Shown in pieces: positions 63,539 through 64,000 of a stretch of DNA of 64,000 nucleotides. Location: positions 172,415,480-172,479,479 of the forward strand of contig CM041083.1 of the NCBI GenBank assembly GCA_023079485.1, written 5' to 3'. This stretch comes from Archilochus colubris. Its lineage: Eukaryota > Chordata > Aves > Apodiformes > Trochilidae. Position 1 is the stretch's first letter, and each line of letters starts with the position of its first letter. A program made the translations under genes and the position numbers. The notes below the pieces were generated by a model that saw only the letters and a list, made by a program, of their open reading frames with translations, did not search any database and had not been told where the DNA came from.

Positions 63539-64000
63539 CTTTAGAATTGCTCTTTTGAGACAATTGCAATTCAGTGAGGTCAGACTCTCACACTTGCATT
63601 ATATGAAGCTGTAGTGTTGTGGTGAAATAGTATATGGTGATGTAATCTAGGACTGCCATAGTGGATATATACAATAGAGAAAAGTCTTTCACAGGAGATT
63701 TTAATTTTAGCAATTCTTAACCTTTTTATATTTTGCTTTTGTTTCTTATTAACACTCTTTTTAGGAAGAATATAGCTGGACCTAGATTTGTCCCTAAGAA
63801 TCATTCCAAACTGGTAGCTGATTCTGGAAAGCAGTACCAAACGTTTTATAAATGAGTTGAAAAGGATGTAAATTACATTCCCTGATTCTCTCTTGTCGCT
63901 GCTTGCAGCTGTGATATTTTATTGTTTTTAGCTACTGAGAGTAGTTGAAAATACTCCTACTCCATACAATAAGTATGTGAACTTACTGAAAAGCTTCAGA

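Larger units (their letters stand above)
56772..64000 (+). other. FNDC3A: FNDC3A intron, open at window end
   Basis: More than 7.2 kb of intron follows donor GTAAGTAAA. It contains two CR1 fragments in opposite orientation (57.7 and 58.9 kb), a purine-rich stretch and an antisense LTR (62.85-63.54 kb). The interval 59900-62850 is somewhat less AT-rich than most of the window but shows no recognisable gene or repeat, and 63540-64000 shows nothing. Confidence 0.85.

Overview
The window is non-coding-rich vertebrate DNA and most probably comes from a bird. It carries split exons with GT..AG borders, long AT-rich introns, one CpG island and many CR1 LINE fragments. Several CR1 pieces keep the typical avian 3' end (a GGTTGG-AAGGGACC block followed by octamers like ATTCTATG). 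No SINE family dominates. There are no bacterial features, CRISPR arrays, tRNA genes or rRNA genes that I can support.

The only cellular gene I recognise is FNDC3A (fibronectin type III domain containing 3A) on the + strand. Five coding exons are visible: 17427-17502, 44352-44428, 50666-50903, 53354-53626 and 56713-56771. They join in one continuous frame and encode the part of the N-terminal cytosolic/linker region before the first FN3 domain. The true N-terminus lies left of the window. All FN3 domains and the C-terminal membrane anchor lie to the right. The paralogue FNDC3B fits clearly less well.

Layout: 1-17426 is the upstream intron. The first visible exon is followed by a 26.8-kb intron. 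Inside that intron, at about 39300-40110, is a CpG island with a CCAAT box, GC boxes and a GCGGA-type short repeat. The island contains ATG AGC G followed directly by a consensus donor at 39661. Spliced to the exon at 44352, this gives M-S-G-P-A-Q in frame. It therefore looks like an internal alternative promoter and two-codon first exon for a shorter FNDC3A isoform. From 44352 to 56771 four more exons sit among 2.4-6.2-kb introns, and 56772 to the end is intron.

Transposable elements: about seven well-preserved CR1 pieces (22.3, 26.6, 33.7, 46.5, 54.9, 57.7 and 58.9 kb), two ancient CR1-like remnants (12.9 and 43.3 kb), and a likely solo endogenous-retrovirus LTR in antisense near 62851-63538. 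Most remaining sequence is unannotated intron. I found no convincing new biological system. The best leads are the internal promoter with its microexon, the possibly conserved block just upstream of it, an inverted repeat at 29803-29872, and the LTR with internal repeats.
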